This document shows, in pieces, positions 34,385-43,552 of a stretch of 64,000 bases of DNA. Both the position numbers and the translations under genes were made by a program. A model generated the notes under the pieces. The model did not search any database. It was not told where the DNA came from and was given only the letters and a program-made list of their open reading frames with translations. Origin of the DNA: JAJEBT01 sp965214975 (GTDB taxonomy: Bacteria; Pseudomonadota; Alphaproteobacteria; MPNO01; UBA830); NCBI GenBank assembly GCA_965214975.1, contig OZ244055.1, forward strand, positions 3,658,001 to 3,722,000, read 5' to 3'. Numbering within the stretch: the stretch's first letter is position 1; each line of letters starts with the position of its first letter.

Positions 34385-35566
34385 ATGACCGGAACCCTGA
34401 CCGTCATCGCCGCCGCGGCCGCGGCCGCGATGGCCATCGCCGCGCCCGCCTCGGCGCAGCCCGTCAACTTCAGCTCGCACTCGGCAGAGTTCTTTCGTGA
34501 GCTGGCGAGCGGGCGCGTGCTCGTGACCGGCCGCTCGGGACACCACTACGGACACGGCTACGAGAGACTGCAGGCGGTCCACCTTCACCCGTCCGGAGAG
34601 GCCGCGCGCTGTACCATCACCCGCGACGACAGGAACGACACGACGCACCCGTTCGCCAGATCGGACCTGCGCTGGCGGATCCTCGGACGGTCTCACGCAC
34701 AGTTCCGCCTATGGCGGGGAGAGGAGCCCCGCCGCGCCCGCGGCGGAATCCCGATCTTCTACGAGCCGGCCACGGGCCGGACCCGTGCGGAAACGTATGT
34801 CAACGGACGCTGGAGGCATCTTGCCGACGGCTGGATCCAGGACACCTGGCCGCGGGTCATGCTGGACGCCTGTCCCGACCTGCCGGCGCCGCTGCCGGTC
34901 AACGAGGCCCAGACCGCGCACCTCTTCGCCGAGCTCGAGGCGCAGGATCCGTCCGCGCCGATCCGCGACTTCCCCGGCTCGGAGTTCCGCGCCCCCGGCG
35001 CCACCGGTCTCGGCGCGTCGGGCGGCCGGCCGACGATCGCGCCGGAGGAGGTCGCGGCGTTCATGCGCGCCAGTCACGGGACGGTGCTGCTGAATCCCGT
35101 CGCCCGCCGCCGCGTCCTCGTCCTCCTCGACGGCCGCGAGGAGCTGTGGGCGATCGGCGACGACGACTCGGTCCTCGACGTCGCCCACTTCGAGCGGTCC
35201 GCCGACGGCGCGACGGTCGGGCTGCGGTGGGAGACCGGCGAATCGCCGAAGTGGCGCTACCGGGTCGGATACCCCGTGCCGTACGTTCCCACCGGCGAGC
35301 GCTTCGCGGCGTTCCGCCTCGGCGACTGGCTCGCCGGACAGCCGCGGGTGACGCTGCCCTACATGGGCCGGGAGGTCGGGTTCCGGTTCCGGGCCGACGG
35401 CACGCTCGAGGCCGGCAGGACCGACGGCGGCACGGCGCCCGGCACCTGGCGCTGGTCCCGGGGCTCGCTCGAGATCCGCGTCCCGGGCGTCGAGGACGTC
35501 GCCACCTACGAGTGGAAGGCGCTCGCCGAACTGGTCGGCTGGGAGCCGCCCAGGAAGGGGGAATGA
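34385..35566 (+). CDS. exported protein of unknown family (duplicated gene, copy 1)
   Basis: 393 residues with a signal peptide ending at ASAQP (~22). Readable elements: QPVNFSSHSAEFFRELASGR, WPRVMLDACPDLPAPLPVNE, RRVLVLLDGREELWAIGDDD, and a C-terminal GYPVPYVPTGERFAAFRLGD, GREVGFRFRADGTLEAGRTD. The last part looks like a beta-rich lipocalin-type or 'TIGR-style' exported module; I know no family. The ATG at 34385 follows AAGGAGAG. Its partner is the CFI-box gene, and the two always travel together here. Confidence 0.6.
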   Translation: MTGTLTVIAAAAAAAMAIAAPASAQPVNFSSHSAEFFRELASGRVLVTGRSGHHYGHGYERLQAVHLHPSGEAARCTITRDDRNDTTHPFARSDLRWRILGRSHAQFRLWRGEEPRRARGGIPIFYEPATGRTRAETYVNGRWRHLADGWIQDTWPRVMLDACPDLPAPLPVNEAQTAHLFAELEAQDPSAPIRDFPGSEFRAPGATGLGASGGRPTIAPEEVAAFMRASHGTVLLNPVARRRVLVLLDGREELWAIGDDDSVLDVAHFERSADGATVGLRWETGESPKWRYRVGYPVPYVPTGERFAAFRLGDWLAGQPRVTLPYMGREVGFRFRADGTLEAGRTDGGTAPGTWRWSRGSLEIRVPGVEDVATYEWKALAELVGWEPPRKGE

Positions 35567-36939
35567 CGGTGCGCCTCGATGAGACCTCCGGCATCGACCC
35601 GTCGCTTCCGGCCGGCCGCTCGACGGGGGCCGGAACATGGAGAAATCCCGGCGGGAAGCGCGCGGCGCTCGCGTCGCTGGCCGCCGCGGCGATGGCGGCG
35701 GCCCCCGCCGGGGCCCAGACCGGCGACACGCACTTCCGCCGCGAGGCCCTGGCCCACGCCCGCGCGCTCCAGGACGCCTGGTACGGGCTGGAGCACCACA
35801 TCCGCCGGACGTCGACCGAGGCGACGGCGTGGGACGGCTCGACGCCGCCCCCGGCGACCCGCTGGCGCGCGGACTGGACCGCCCGCGGCATCCGGGCGCG
35901 CTACTGCGGCGGGATCCTGGTCGTGTACTTCGGGCCCGCCGAGCTCAAGGGCACGGGGGCGGACCACCGGGCGGTCCAGGTCGCGCCCCAGGTCGCCGGC
36001 TCCGGGGAGCCGGTGCACTCCCCGCCGCTCGACTGGCTCCGGAACGACGCCGGCGTCAACCGGGTCGTCGACACCAGGCACGGCGGATCCGTCGACATGC
36101 CGGCCTGCATGACCGCGGCCGGCCGGGGACCGCTGCCGGACGGCCGCCCGGCGCTCGCGGGGCCGGTCGAGGATCCCTGGACCGTGACGCGCGACCGCAC
36201 GACCTGGGAGACCCGCGAGAGCATGACCTGCCCGGCGGGCTGGCACCGCCCGCACACCCGCGCCGGCGCGCCCCAGCTGGCGCCGGGCAGGGCGGCCCGC
36301 AGGGAGCGGCGGACGGTGACGCAGCCGTTCTTTCCCAAGCGCGACGCCGCCGGCGACCCGATCCCCGCCGGCGACCCGGTCCGCGGTCCCTGGGAGGAGA
36401 TCCACAGCCTGTGCCGCGCGGACTTCACGGCGCCGGAGACCGAGCTCCGGAGCTGCACGTTCCGCGTCCCGGGCGGCGAGGACGTCCCCGGCCACGAGAT
36501 CTGGCGCCGCGACCGCTCGGTGACGGCCTCCGCCGACGGCATGGGGGTCGTCGTCGGCGGCACGTGGGCGCTGAGCTCGTCGTCCTGCACGGGCGCCCTC
36601 GCGCCCCGGCCGCCGCCGGTCCCGGTCACGCCGGCCTCGGCGCGGGTGTCCGACAGGGCCGTCGTCACCGAGGAGGTCCGGACCGCGGCCTGTCCGCCCG
36701 GCCAGATCGGCACGAGCACCGAGCGGCGCTACCGCACCGTTGTCCGGCGGACGTTCCGGTGGCCCGACGGCACCGTCACCCGGCGGGATCTGCCGCCGAC
36801 CTGGACGAACTGGGTGACGACCGTGACCACCTGCGAGGAGGAGTGGGACATGGGCCTCGACGGCGACCTCGGCGACGGCGACTACGGCGACTACGGCGAC
36901 GGTGGCGACTACGGCGACGGTGGCGGCGATGGCTATTGA
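35563..36939 (+). CDS. duplicated exported protein, copy 2, CFI-box deleted
   Basis: 458 residues, nearly identical to 32760-34373 up to the Asp/Gly linker, but it ends there (GDYGDGGGDGY). About 290 bases encoding the CFI-box domain are missing, and the TGA that closes it comes from the old GTGAACCAG codons. A one-base insertion at the old start (ACATGGAGAAAT for ACATGACGAAC) puts the original ATG out of frame. Translation must start at ATG 35563, coupled by ATGA to the preceding gene, adding ~25 residues (MTVRLDETSGIDPSLPAGRS) in front of the signal segment. Whether it is still exported is uncertain. Confidence 0.65.
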   Translation: MTVRLDETSGIDPSLPAGRSTGAGTWRNPGGKRAALASLAAAAMAAAPAGAQTGDTHFRREALAHARALQDAWYGLEHHIRRTSTEATAWDGSTPPPATRWRADWTARGIRARYCGGILVVYFGPAELKGTGADHRAVQVAPQVAGSGEPVHSPPLDWLRNDAGVNRVVDTRHGGSVDMPACMTAAGRGPLPDGRPALAGPVEDPWTVTRDRTTWETRESMTCPAGWHRPHTRAGAPQLAPGRAARRERRTVTQPFFPKRDAAGDPIPAGDPVRGPWEEIHSLCRADFTAPETELRSCTFRVPGGEDVPGHEIWRRDRSVTASADGMGVVVGGTWALSSSSCTGALAPRPPPVPVTPASARVSDRAVVTEEVRTAACPPGQIGTSTERRYRTVVRRTFRWPDGTVTRRDLPPTWTNWVTTVTTCEEEWDMGLDGDLGDGDYGDYGDGGDYGDGGGDGY

Positions 36940-38155
36940 ACCAACTGGCGGTGCGCCGGCTCGACGCCGGCGCCGACCTGCCCCAATGAAGGAGAGACCC
37001 ATGACCAGAACCCCGACCGTCATCGCAGCCGCGGCCGCGATGACCATCACCGCGCCCGCCTCGGCGCAGCCCGTCAACTTCAGCTCGCACTCGGCGGAGT
37101 TCTTCCGCGAGCTGAAGAGCGGCCGCGTGCTCGTGAGCAACGTCTCGAGACACAACTACGAGAGACTGCGGGCGGCATACCTTCACCCGTCCGGAGAGGC
37201 CGCGCGCTGCACCATCTACCGCGACGACAGGAACGACACGACGCACCCGCGCACCGGATCGGACCTGCGCTGGCGGATCCTCGACATGGATCACGCCCGG
37301 TTCCGCCTGCGGCGGGAAGGCGCGCCCCCCGGCGGGATCCCGATCTTCTACGAGCCGGTCACGGGCCGGCTCCGCGCGGAAACGCACGTCAACGGACGCT
37401 GGCAGCATCTTGGCGACGGCTGGGTCCAGGACACCTGGCCGCGGGTCATGCTGGACGCCTGTCCCAACCTGCCGGCGCCGCTGCCGGTCAACGAGGCCCA
37501 GACCGCGCACCTCTTCGCCGAGCTCGAGGCGCAGGATCCGTCCGCGCCGATCCGCGACTTCCCCGGCTCGGAGTTCCGCGCCCCCGGCGCCACCGGCCTC
37601 GGCGCGTCGGACGGCCGGCCGACGATCGCGCCGGAGAAGATCGCCGCGTTCCTGCGCGCCAGCCACGGGACGGTGCTGCTCAATCCCCGCGGCCTGCGCC
37701 GTGTCCTCGTCCTCCTCGACGGCCGCGAGGAGCTGTGGGCGGTCGGCGACGACGACTCGGTCCTCAAGGTGGGCCACCTCGAGTGGTCCGCCGACGGCGC
37801 GGCGTTCGGGATGCGGTGGGAGACCGGCGAATCGCCGAAACGGCGCTACCCGGTCGGGTACCCCATGCCGTACGTCCCCACCGGCGAGCGCTTCGCGGCG
37901 TTCCGTCTCGGCGACTGGCTCGCCGAACAGCCGCGGGTGACGCTGCCCTACATGGGCCGGGAGGTCGGGTTCCGGTTCCGGCCCGACGGCACGCTCGAGG
38001 CCGGCAGGACCGACGGCGGCACGGCGCCCGGCACCTGGCGCTGGTCCCGGGGCTCGCTCGAGATCCGCATCCCCGGCGTCAAGGACGTCGCGACCTACGA
38101 ATGGCAGGCGCTGGCCGCGCTCGTCGGCTGGCCGCCGCCCGGAAAGGGGGAATGA
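35581..38155 (+). repeat. tandem duplication, unit 2 (with internal deletion)
   Basis: Second unit of the duplication, shortened by the ~290-bp loss of the CFI-box coding region and a few small indels in the second gene. Confidence 0.9.
37001..38155 (+). CDS. exported protein of unknown family (duplicated gene, copy 2)
   Basis: 384 residues, the paralogue of 34385-35566, with the signal peptide (TITAPASAQP) and all conserved blocks intact. Differences cluster between residues 45 and 115 (SNVSRHNYERLRAAYLHP versus TGRSGHHYGHGYERLQAV), where the copy is also shorter. The rest is ~95% alike. The RBS AAGGAGAG is kept. It overlaps the pilP gene by ATGA. Local divergence in one segment could reflect exposure or selection in that region. 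Confidence 0.6.
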   Translation: MTRTPTVIAAAAAMTITAPASAQPVNFSSHSAEFFRELKSGRVLVSNVSRHNYERLRAAYLHPSGEAARCTIYRDDRNDTTHPRTGSDLRWRILDMDHARFRLRREGAPPGGIPIFYEPVTGRLRAETHVNGRWQHLGDGWVQDTWPRVMLDACPNLPAPLPVNEAQTAHLFAELEAQDPSAPIRDFPGSEFRAPGATGLGASDGRPTIAPEKIAAFLRASHGTVLLNPRGLRRVLVLLDGREELWAVGDDDSVLKVGHLEWSADGAAFGMRWETGESPKRRYPVGYPMPYVPTGERFAAFRLGDWLAEQPRVTLPYMGREVGFRFRPDGTLEAGRTDGGTAPGTWRWSRGSLEIRIPGVKDVATYEWQALAALVGWPPPGKGE

Positions 38156-38958
38156 TGGCCCGCCTTCCCGCCCTCGTTCTCCTCGCCGCGATCGCGGCCG
38201 GTCCGGCCGCGGCCCAGCCCGCGCCGGAGGCTCCGCCGTCGGAGGTTCCGCCGCCGCCGCCGGAGGTCCGCACGGAGGTCTCTCCGGAGGCCGCCCCGCC
38301 TCCGCCGCCTCCGGCGCGGGGGCAGGGGGGCCTCGTCGACGCGCTCGCGGCGCCCGACCCGCCGCCCGCGGAGGATTCCGCGGGCGTCCCCGTCCCGCCG
38401 GTCTCCGCCGGCTGTCCCCGGGAGGCCCTCGCCGCGCTCTTCCGGACGGTCGTCGACACCGACGACGTGGTCACGGCGCTCGCGCTCGAGCGCGAGACGC
38501 TCGCGCTGTGTCTCGACCGCGCCCGGCTCGAGACGCAGCTGAGGGAGGCCGAGACGCGGATCGCCGCGGACGCGGCCCCGCCGGAGGCCCCGCCGTCCGC
38601 GCCGGCCCCCGAGGCCGCCGATCTCGTGGCGCAGCTCGGCGCGCCGCCGGCCGCGGCGCTTCCGGCGTCCGCGCCGGAGGGGGAGATCCCGCCCGCCCCG
38701 GCCCCTTCCGGGGAGGAGCCGCCGCCCGTCGCGCCCGCCCCGCTCAGGTGGTTCACCATCATCGGCTCCGGCGGCGCGCTGCGCGCCGGCGTCTCCGACG
38801 GGACCGACGTGTGGTTCGTCTCCGAGGGCGACACGCTCCGGGACGCGGAGGTGCGCCGCATCCGCGCCCGCCCTCCGGGGGTGGTCCTCGCCGACGGCCG
38901 GGAGCTGCCGTGGCTCGGCGACCCGCCGGCCGGCGCCCCGGCCGCGGAGACCCGGTGA
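38152..38958 (+). CDS. pilP: PilP-type pilus protein, proline-rich
   Basis: 268 residues with a signal peptide (LVLLAAIAAGPAAAQP). A long Pro/Ala/Glu spacer is interrupted by a helical segment (REALAALFRTVVDTDDVVTA, LARLETQLREAETRI-like). The C-terminal ~65-residue beta domain (RWFTIIGSGGALRAGVSDGT, VWFVSEGDTLRDAEVRRIRA, GVVLADGRELPWLG) has the GspC/PilP homology-region pattern. R64 PilP is ~150 residues, so the spacer is expanded here. The domain and its place before the PilQ ATPase support the call. Confidence 0.75.
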   Translation: MMARLPALVLLAAIAAGPAAAQPAPEAPPSEVPPPPPEVRTEVSPEAAPPPPPPARGQGGLVDALAAPDPPPAEDSAGVPVPPVSAGCPREALAALFRTVVDTDDVVTALALERETLALCLDRARLETQLREAETRIAADAAPPEAPPSAPAPEAADLVAQLGAPPAAALPASAPEGEIPPAPAPSGEEPPPVAPAPLRWFTIIGSGGALRAGVSDGTDVWFVSEGDTLRDAEVRRIRARPPGVVLADGRELPWLGDPPAGAPAAETR

Positions 38959-40559
38959 TGCGCGCGTGGGACGCCGCGAGGGACCGGTTCCGGGCCGCGA
39001 CTGGCGGATCGGCCGCGAACCCGCGGGGGCCGGTCGAGGATCCCCGCCTGACCGGCAGGCTGCGGGAGATCTGCGCGATCCAGGCGGACGGGCGGGTCGC
39101 GGTGGCGAGCGGCTACGAGACCGACCCGGAGCTGCGGGCGCTGCTGATGGAGCTGCGCCGCGACGGCACCGTCCAGGCCGCGGCCCTCGAGGAGACGGTG
39201 CCGGTCGAGGAGATCGCCGGGATCTGGGCGGACGGGCGGGAGTCGCCCGCCAACTACGCGGATCCGGCGCTGGTGGCCACCGCCCGCGAGCTGCTCGCGT
39301 CCGCGGCGGCGGCCCACGCCTCGGATCTCATCTTCGAGGTCGACAGCGACGAGTGCCGCGTCAGCGTGATCGTGCTCGACCGCAAGGAGCCGCTGGGCCG
39401 CCCGCTGTCGCGGGAGGAGGGAGAGCGGCTCACCGGCTACCTGTTCTTCTCCAAGGCCGAGGGGTCGGCGCAGACCAGCTACCAGCGCGGCCAGTTCCAG
39501 GGCTTCGCGGTCCAGCCGACGAACGTGCCGCTGCCGCCCAACGTGTCGGCGCTGCGCTGCCAGCGCGGCCCCCACGAGCCGTCCGGCGACCACATGTTCG
39601 TGCGCCTGTTCTACCGCGACACGCTCGACCGCAACGCGACCCTGGAGTCGCTCGGGTTCTCGCCCGCCCAGGCCGCGGTCTTCGCCCGGATCCGGGCGTC
39701 CCGCCGCGGCGGCATCTTCCTCGGGGGATCGACCGGCGACGGCAAGTCGACGACGCTCGCGGTCAACCTGACGCTCCAGCAGCGGGAGGCCGGCGGGCGC
39801 CTGAACCTCGTCACCGTCGAGGATCCGGTCGAGTACCCGATCCCGGGCGCCGTCCAGATCGCGGTGCCGACCACCGGCTCCGGCGACGAGCGCGCCTCGC
39901 ACTACGCCCGGGCGCTGATGCATTTCTGCAGGGTCCACCCGGCGGCCGGGATGGTGTCGGAGATCCGCGACGCCGACGCCGCCCGCCAGGTCCTCCAGTT
40001 CATCGACACCGGCCACCAGGTCTGGACCACGATCCACGTGCACTCGGCGAACGGCATCCTGTTCCGGCTGCTCGACATGGGCGTGAGCGCCGCCGAGGTC
40101 TGCAAGCCGGGCAACGTCGCGCTGCTGATGAAGCAGACGCTCGTGCCCCGGCTGTGCCCGGACTGCAGCTCCCCCGAGCCTCCGGAGGAGACCCCGGAAT
40201 GGTTCGCGTTCCGCGCCGGGGAGCACAGGTTCCGCAACCCCGACGGCTGCGGGTCGTGTCGGCGTTCCGGCGCCGGCGAGATCGCGTCCCGGGCGTGGGC
40301 CGGGTACGTGGACCAGACGGCGGTGGCGGAGATGATCCGCCCCGACGCGGGGTACCTGGACCGCGTCCGCGAGCGCGACCCCGCCGGGGCGCAGGAGCAC
40401 TGGATCCGGGAGCTCCGGGGCGTGCCGATCGGATCGCAGGTCGCCGCCATGGTCCGGGCCGGCGCCGCGGATCCGTTCGACGCGATCCGCAAGGGCGCCG
40501 AGCCCGGGGACGCGCTTCCCGGGCAGCCCGTCGAGCTGGTGGCGGGGGCGGCGTCGTGA
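38958..40559 (+). CDS. pilQ: PilQ-type pilus assembly ATPase (GspE family)
   Basis: Cytoplasmic hexameric ATPase that powers pilin polymerisation. 533 residues: an N-terminal domain to ~235, Walker A GGSTGDGKST (256-265), the Asp box EDPVEYPIPGAVQI, the SEIRDADAARQVLQFIDTGH Walker B region, and the histidine box TTIHVHSANGILFRLL. A CPDC ... CGSC pair (~392 and ~423) forms the zinc-binding C-terminal motif. It belongs to the R64 PilQ branch of secretion ATPases. It starts in overlap with the pilP stop and ends in overlap with pilR. Confidence 0.92.
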   Translation: MRAWDAARDRFRAATGGSAANPRGPVEDPRLTGRLREICAIQADGRVAVASGYETDPELRALLMELRRDGTVQAAALEETVPVEEIAGIWADGRESPANYADPALVATARELLASAAAAHASDLIFEVDSDECRVSVIVLDRKEPLGRPLSREEGERLTGYLFFSKAEGSAQTSYQRGQFQGFAVQPTNVPLPPNVSALRCQRGPHEPSGDHMFVRLFYRDTLDRNATLESLGFSPAQAAVFARIRASRRGGIFLGGSTGDGKSTTLAVNLTLQQREAGGRLNLVTVEDPVEYPIPGAVQIAVPTTGSGDERASHYARALMHFCRVHPAAGMVSEIRDADAARQVLQFIDTGHQVWTTIHVHSANGILFRLLDMGVSAAEVCKPGNVALLMKQTLVPRLCPDCSSPEPPEETPEWFAFRAGEHRFRNPDGCGSCRRSGAGEIASRAWAGYVDQTAVAEMIRPDAGYLDRVRERDPAGAQEHWIRELRGVPIGSQVAAMVRAGAADPFDAIRKGAEPGDALPGQPVELVAGAAS

Positions 40560-41602
40560 AGCCGCTGCTGCGCCGTCTCGCGGCGCTGCTCGCGCTCACC
40601 GTCCGCCGGCGCGTCGACGTCTGGACGACGATCGCCAGCCTGCTCGAGTCCGGGATGGAGCTGGAGCGGGCGCTCGACGTCGCGATCCGCACGGCGAGGG
40701 CGGAACGGCAGGGCGTCACGGCGTGGATCCTGTCCGAGTGGCGCGACGCCCTGTTCGGGAACCGGTTCGCCTCCGAGATCGCGCTCTGGGTGCCGGCCAG
40801 CGAGGCCATGATCTTCGCCAACGCGCGGCAGGTCTCGGCCGCGAAGCTGTTCGCCGGCGCCGCGCGGATCGCCGACGTCCGCGCCCGGCAGACGGCCATC
40901 CTGCTGCAGACGCTGACGCTGCCGGTGATCCTGACCGTCATGGTCGTGATGATCCTCTGGGCGTCCGGCGCGGAGTTCATCCCGGTCATGGAGCGGATCT
41001 CCCCGCGCGTGTCGTGGGATCTGTCGGCGCGGCTCCTGGGCGACGTCTCGCTGTGGGTGCACGCGAACTGGTTCTGGCTGGCCGTCGGCGGCGCCGCGGC
41101 CCCGGCCGCGCTGGCGGCCGTCACGACCCTGTGGTCCGGACCGGGCCGCGCGCTCGCCGACCGCTGGCCGCCGTTCTCGATCTACCGGATGCTCACGGGC
41201 GCCAGCTTCACCTTCGTCATGGTCGAGTTCCTGCGCGCCGGCTCGGATCTCAACGACCGCATGTTCGAGACCCTGCGCCGGCCGGCGTCGCGGTACACCG
41301 CGAGCCGCATCGCGGCGATCCAGCGCGGCATGGCGTCGGGCCGCGGCATCGGCGCGGCCATGACGGCCACCGGCCACGGCTGGCCGGATCCGTCGCTGGT
41401 GCCGACCATCGCGGCGCTCGACGGCCGCCCGGGCTGGGAGGAGTCGCTCGCCGTCTTCGTCTCCCGCTGGGTCGAGCGGTCCGAGCAGTCGCTCAGGACC
41501 AAGGCCATGGCGCTCAACGGCGCGCTCATGGTCGTCGTCGCCGCCATCACCGCGATCGCGATCAACGGCATGTTCGCGATCATGGGCTCGGTTGGAGCCT
41601 GA
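40556..41602 (+). CDS. pilR: PilR-type inner-membrane pilus platform protein (GspF family)
   Basis: 348 residues from GTG 40556, overlapping pilQ. Polytopic platform protein that couples the ATPase to pilin. The first cytoplasmic helical domain (TIASLLESGMELERALDVAI) leads to a membrane segment at ~125-145 (LTLPVILTVMVVMILWASGA), another near 170-190, and a last one at ~325-345 (LNGALMVVVAAITAIAINGM). The second cytoplasmic domain contains MLTGASFTFVMVEFLRAGSD. This is the T2SF duplication pattern. Neighbours are the ATPase and the major pilin. Confidence 0.88.
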   Translation: MKPLLRRLAALLALTVRRRVDVWTTIASLLESGMELERALDVAIRTARAERQGVTAWILSEWRDALFGNRFASEIALWVPASEAMIFANARQVSAAKLFAGAARIADVRARQTAILLQTLTLPVILTVMVVMILWASGAEFIPVMERISPRVSWDLSARLLGDVSLWVHANWFWLAVGGAAAPAALAAVTTLWSGPGRALADRWPPFSIYRMLTGASFTFVMVEFLRAGSDLNDRMFETLRRPASRYTASRIAAIQRGMASGRGIGAAMTATGHGWPDPSLVPTIAALDGRPGWEESLAVFVSRWVERSEQSLRTKAMALNGALMVVVAAITAIAINGMFAIMGSVGA

Positions 41603-41630
41603 ATCCCCGCAACCAAGGAGCGAATCAGTC

Positions 41631-42275
41631 ATGACCGTCCTTTCCGCGTCCGCCGCCGTCCGCGGCGTCCTGCGCCCGGCCCGCCGGCCGCGGGGCATCT
41701 CGATCTTCTCGATCCTGCTCGGCCTGGTGCTGTTCGGCCTCGCCATCACGGCCGCGATCACGCTGTTCAACCAGGCCTCCGAGAGGCAGAAGGTCACCGC
41801 GGCGATCACGCTGCTGAACAGCCTCAAGGCCGGGATCGAGAGCACGTTCGCCGGCTCGCCCGACTACGGGGCGGCCAACGCCGACCTCGTCGCCACGATC
41901 GCGCGGCGGGGGCTGATCCCCGAGAACGCGCTGGTCGGCAACGGCGCCGGGCTGGCGGACGACACCGTGCGCAACCCGTTCGGCGGCTGGACCACGATCC
42001 GCGGCAATCCCGGGGGCGGCGCGCCGACCGCCTACGAGATCCAGTTCGCGGGCGTCGAGCAGGAGGTCTGCGCCGCCATGGGCGACGCCTACGTCAACCG
42101 CAACCGGGCGCGGTCGGGCCTCGACCTGATGGGCGTCTCGACGACGAACAACACCACGACCACGGCGACGACCACGCTGACCGCGACCGAGGACGCGCCC
42201 TTCACGCGGGCCGAGCTCGACGGCATCTGCGACGACATCACGGCCGTGGGCGTGGTGGCGTTCCGGTTCCGGTGA
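41631..42275 (+). CDS. pilS: PilS-like major prepilin
   Basis: 214 residues. A basic leader (RPARRPRG) is followed by the prepilin hydrophobic helix ISIFSILLGLVLFGLAITAA, with cleavage expected after the glycine at ~23. The mature protein has the usual N-terminal helix, two cysteines (EQEVCAAMGDA and ELDGICDDI) that could form the pilin disulfide, and a Thr-rich run (NNTTTTATTTLTATE). The conserved glutamate at mature position 5 is absent (serine there). The ATG has AAGGAG 13 bases upstream. The prepilin peptidase domain at 45574 is the likely processor. Confidence 0.8.
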   Translation: MTVLSASAAVRGVLRPARRPRGISIFSILLGLVLFGLAITAAITLFNQASERQKVTAAITLLNSLKAGIESTFAGSPDYGAANADLVATIARRGLIPENALVGNGAGLADDTVRNPFGGWTTIRGNPGGGAPTAYEIQFAGVEQEVCAAMGDAYVNRNRARSGLDLMGVSTTNNTTTTATTTLTATEDAPFTRAELDGICDDITAVGVVAFRFR

Positions 42276-43552
42276 TGGCCGCCCGCCCCCGCGGCGCCGC
42301 GGCCCTCGTGGCGGCGCTGCTGATCCTGCCGCTCGCCGGCGCCGCGACGCTCGCGTGGCACGCCGCGGACGCCGCCGACCGGCGGGCCGCGGCGCTCCGC
42401 GACGCCGGGCGGGTCTGGGCCGCCTGGGTGGCCGCGCTCCACCGCGGCGTCCAGGGGGGCAGGGCGGCGTGGGCCGACGATCTCGGCGACGCGCCGGCGA
42501 CCCTGTCGCCCGCCGACGTCGCCGCGCTGGCGCCCGTCCCTCCGGGCCTGCCCCGCGCGCTCCGCGCGGGGACGCTCGCGTTCGGCGTCCTCGACGACGA
42601 CGGCGTCCCGTCGGCGCCGGCTCCCGACACCGCCATGGCGTGGGGCGTGCTCGAGCTCGCGAGCGAGGGGGACGCGACGCTCGCCGCCGCCGGCGCGTCG
42701 CCGCTCGCGGCGCTGGCCGTGCGCGCCGGCGGCGTCCTTCGCGGCGACCCCGCGATCGCGGCCCACGTCCCGCGGATCGAGGCCGCCCTCGGCCGCGCCC
42801 TCGCCGACAACGCGCTGGTCGCGACCGCCGACCGCGCCATCCCCTGGCGGCCGTCCGTCATGTACCGCCGGGCCCAGCCCGGCCGGCCCTGGGCGTCGCG
42901 CATGGAAGCCGCGCTGACGGTGGCCGCCGCCGACGTGGTCTCGGCGCGCCGGCTCGAGGGGCGGCGGGCCGCCGTCTCCGGCGCCGCGGCCGCGCTGGGC
43001 GCCGTCCCCGATCCGGCGAACCCGCCGCCGCCGCCCTCGGTGTCGGCGGATCTGGTGATCGGCACCGCCGCCGACCGCGGCGTCCTGACGGCGCGGGCCG
43101 GCCTCTCCGCGGACCGCGTCGAGACCGCCTGCCTGGATGCGGCGGGGGCGCCGGTCGCCCCGCCCGCGGACTGCGTCGCCGTCGGCGGCGCGGTCGCGGC
43201 CGGCGCCGCGACGCTTTCCGGCGACCTCGACGCCGCGTCGGTCTCCGCCGACAACCGCGTCGAGGCCGCGCGCGCGACCGTCGCCCGGACGGCCGCCGCC
43301 GGGTGGGCGGTGGCCGCGGAGTCCGCCACCGCGCGCGCCTCCGCGGAAGCCCGCGCGCTGCTCCGCGCCGCCCGGATCGAGGCCCGGGAGATGACGGCGG
43401 GCGCCGCGGCGACGGACGACCTGCGGGCCCCGTCGCTCGCCGCCGGCCGCGCCCTCAGGTCGCCGGTCTCCGGCGTCCCGGTCTCGGCGCTGTCGGCGAC
43501 CGTCCGGCGGGTGCTGTCGGTGCGCGTCTCCTGCGACGGATGCGCGCCGTGA
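42275..43552 (+). CDS. minor pilin-like protein in the pil operon
   Basis: 425 residues. The basic start and helix RPRGAAALVAALLILPLAGA, then TLAWHAADAADRRAAALRD, look like a pilin-type N-terminal helix with a glycine before it, but without the usual Phe/Glu pattern. The remainder is Ala-rich. The last third repeats a short pattern (DLDAASVSADNRVEAARATV, then ARALLRAARIEAREM), similar to the beta-helical stalk of the following PilV-like protein, and ends with a CDGC motif. Probably a second tip or stalk subunit; no counterpart is known to me in R64. Confidence 0.5.
   Translation: MAARPRGAAALVAALLILPLAGAATLAWHAADAADRRAAALRDAGRVWAAWVAALHRGVQGGRAAWADDLGDAPATLSPADVAALAPVPPGLPRALRAGTLAFGVLDDDGVPSAPAPDTAMAWGVLELASEGDATLAAAGASPLAALAVRAGGVLRGDPAIAAHVPRIEAALGRALADNALVATADRAIPWRPSVMYRRAQPGRPWASRMEAALTVAAADVVSARRLEGRRAAVSGAAAALGAVPDPANPPPPPSVSADLVIGTAADRGVLTARAGLSADRVETACLDAAGAPVAPPADCVAVGGAVAAGAATLSGDLDAASVSADNRVEAARATVARTAAAGWAVAAESATARASAEARALLRAARIEAREMTAGAAATDDLRAPSLAAGRALRSPVSGVPVSALSATVRRVLSVRVSCDGCAP

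Larger units (their letters stand above)
32704..35566 (+). repeat. tandem duplication, unit 1
   Basis: ~2.86-kb unit holding two exported-protein genes (32760-34373 and 34385-35566). Unit 2 follows immediately at 35581-38155 with ~90-95% similar sequence over most of its length. It begins at GAGACCTCCGGCATCGA in both units. Confidence 0.9.

Noticed and set aside
35637..36989. 450-codon frame starting at the old ATG of the second duplicated gene
   Set aside because: The one-base insertion puts this ATG out of frame; the product is Arg/Gly-rich. The conserved protein is read from 35563.
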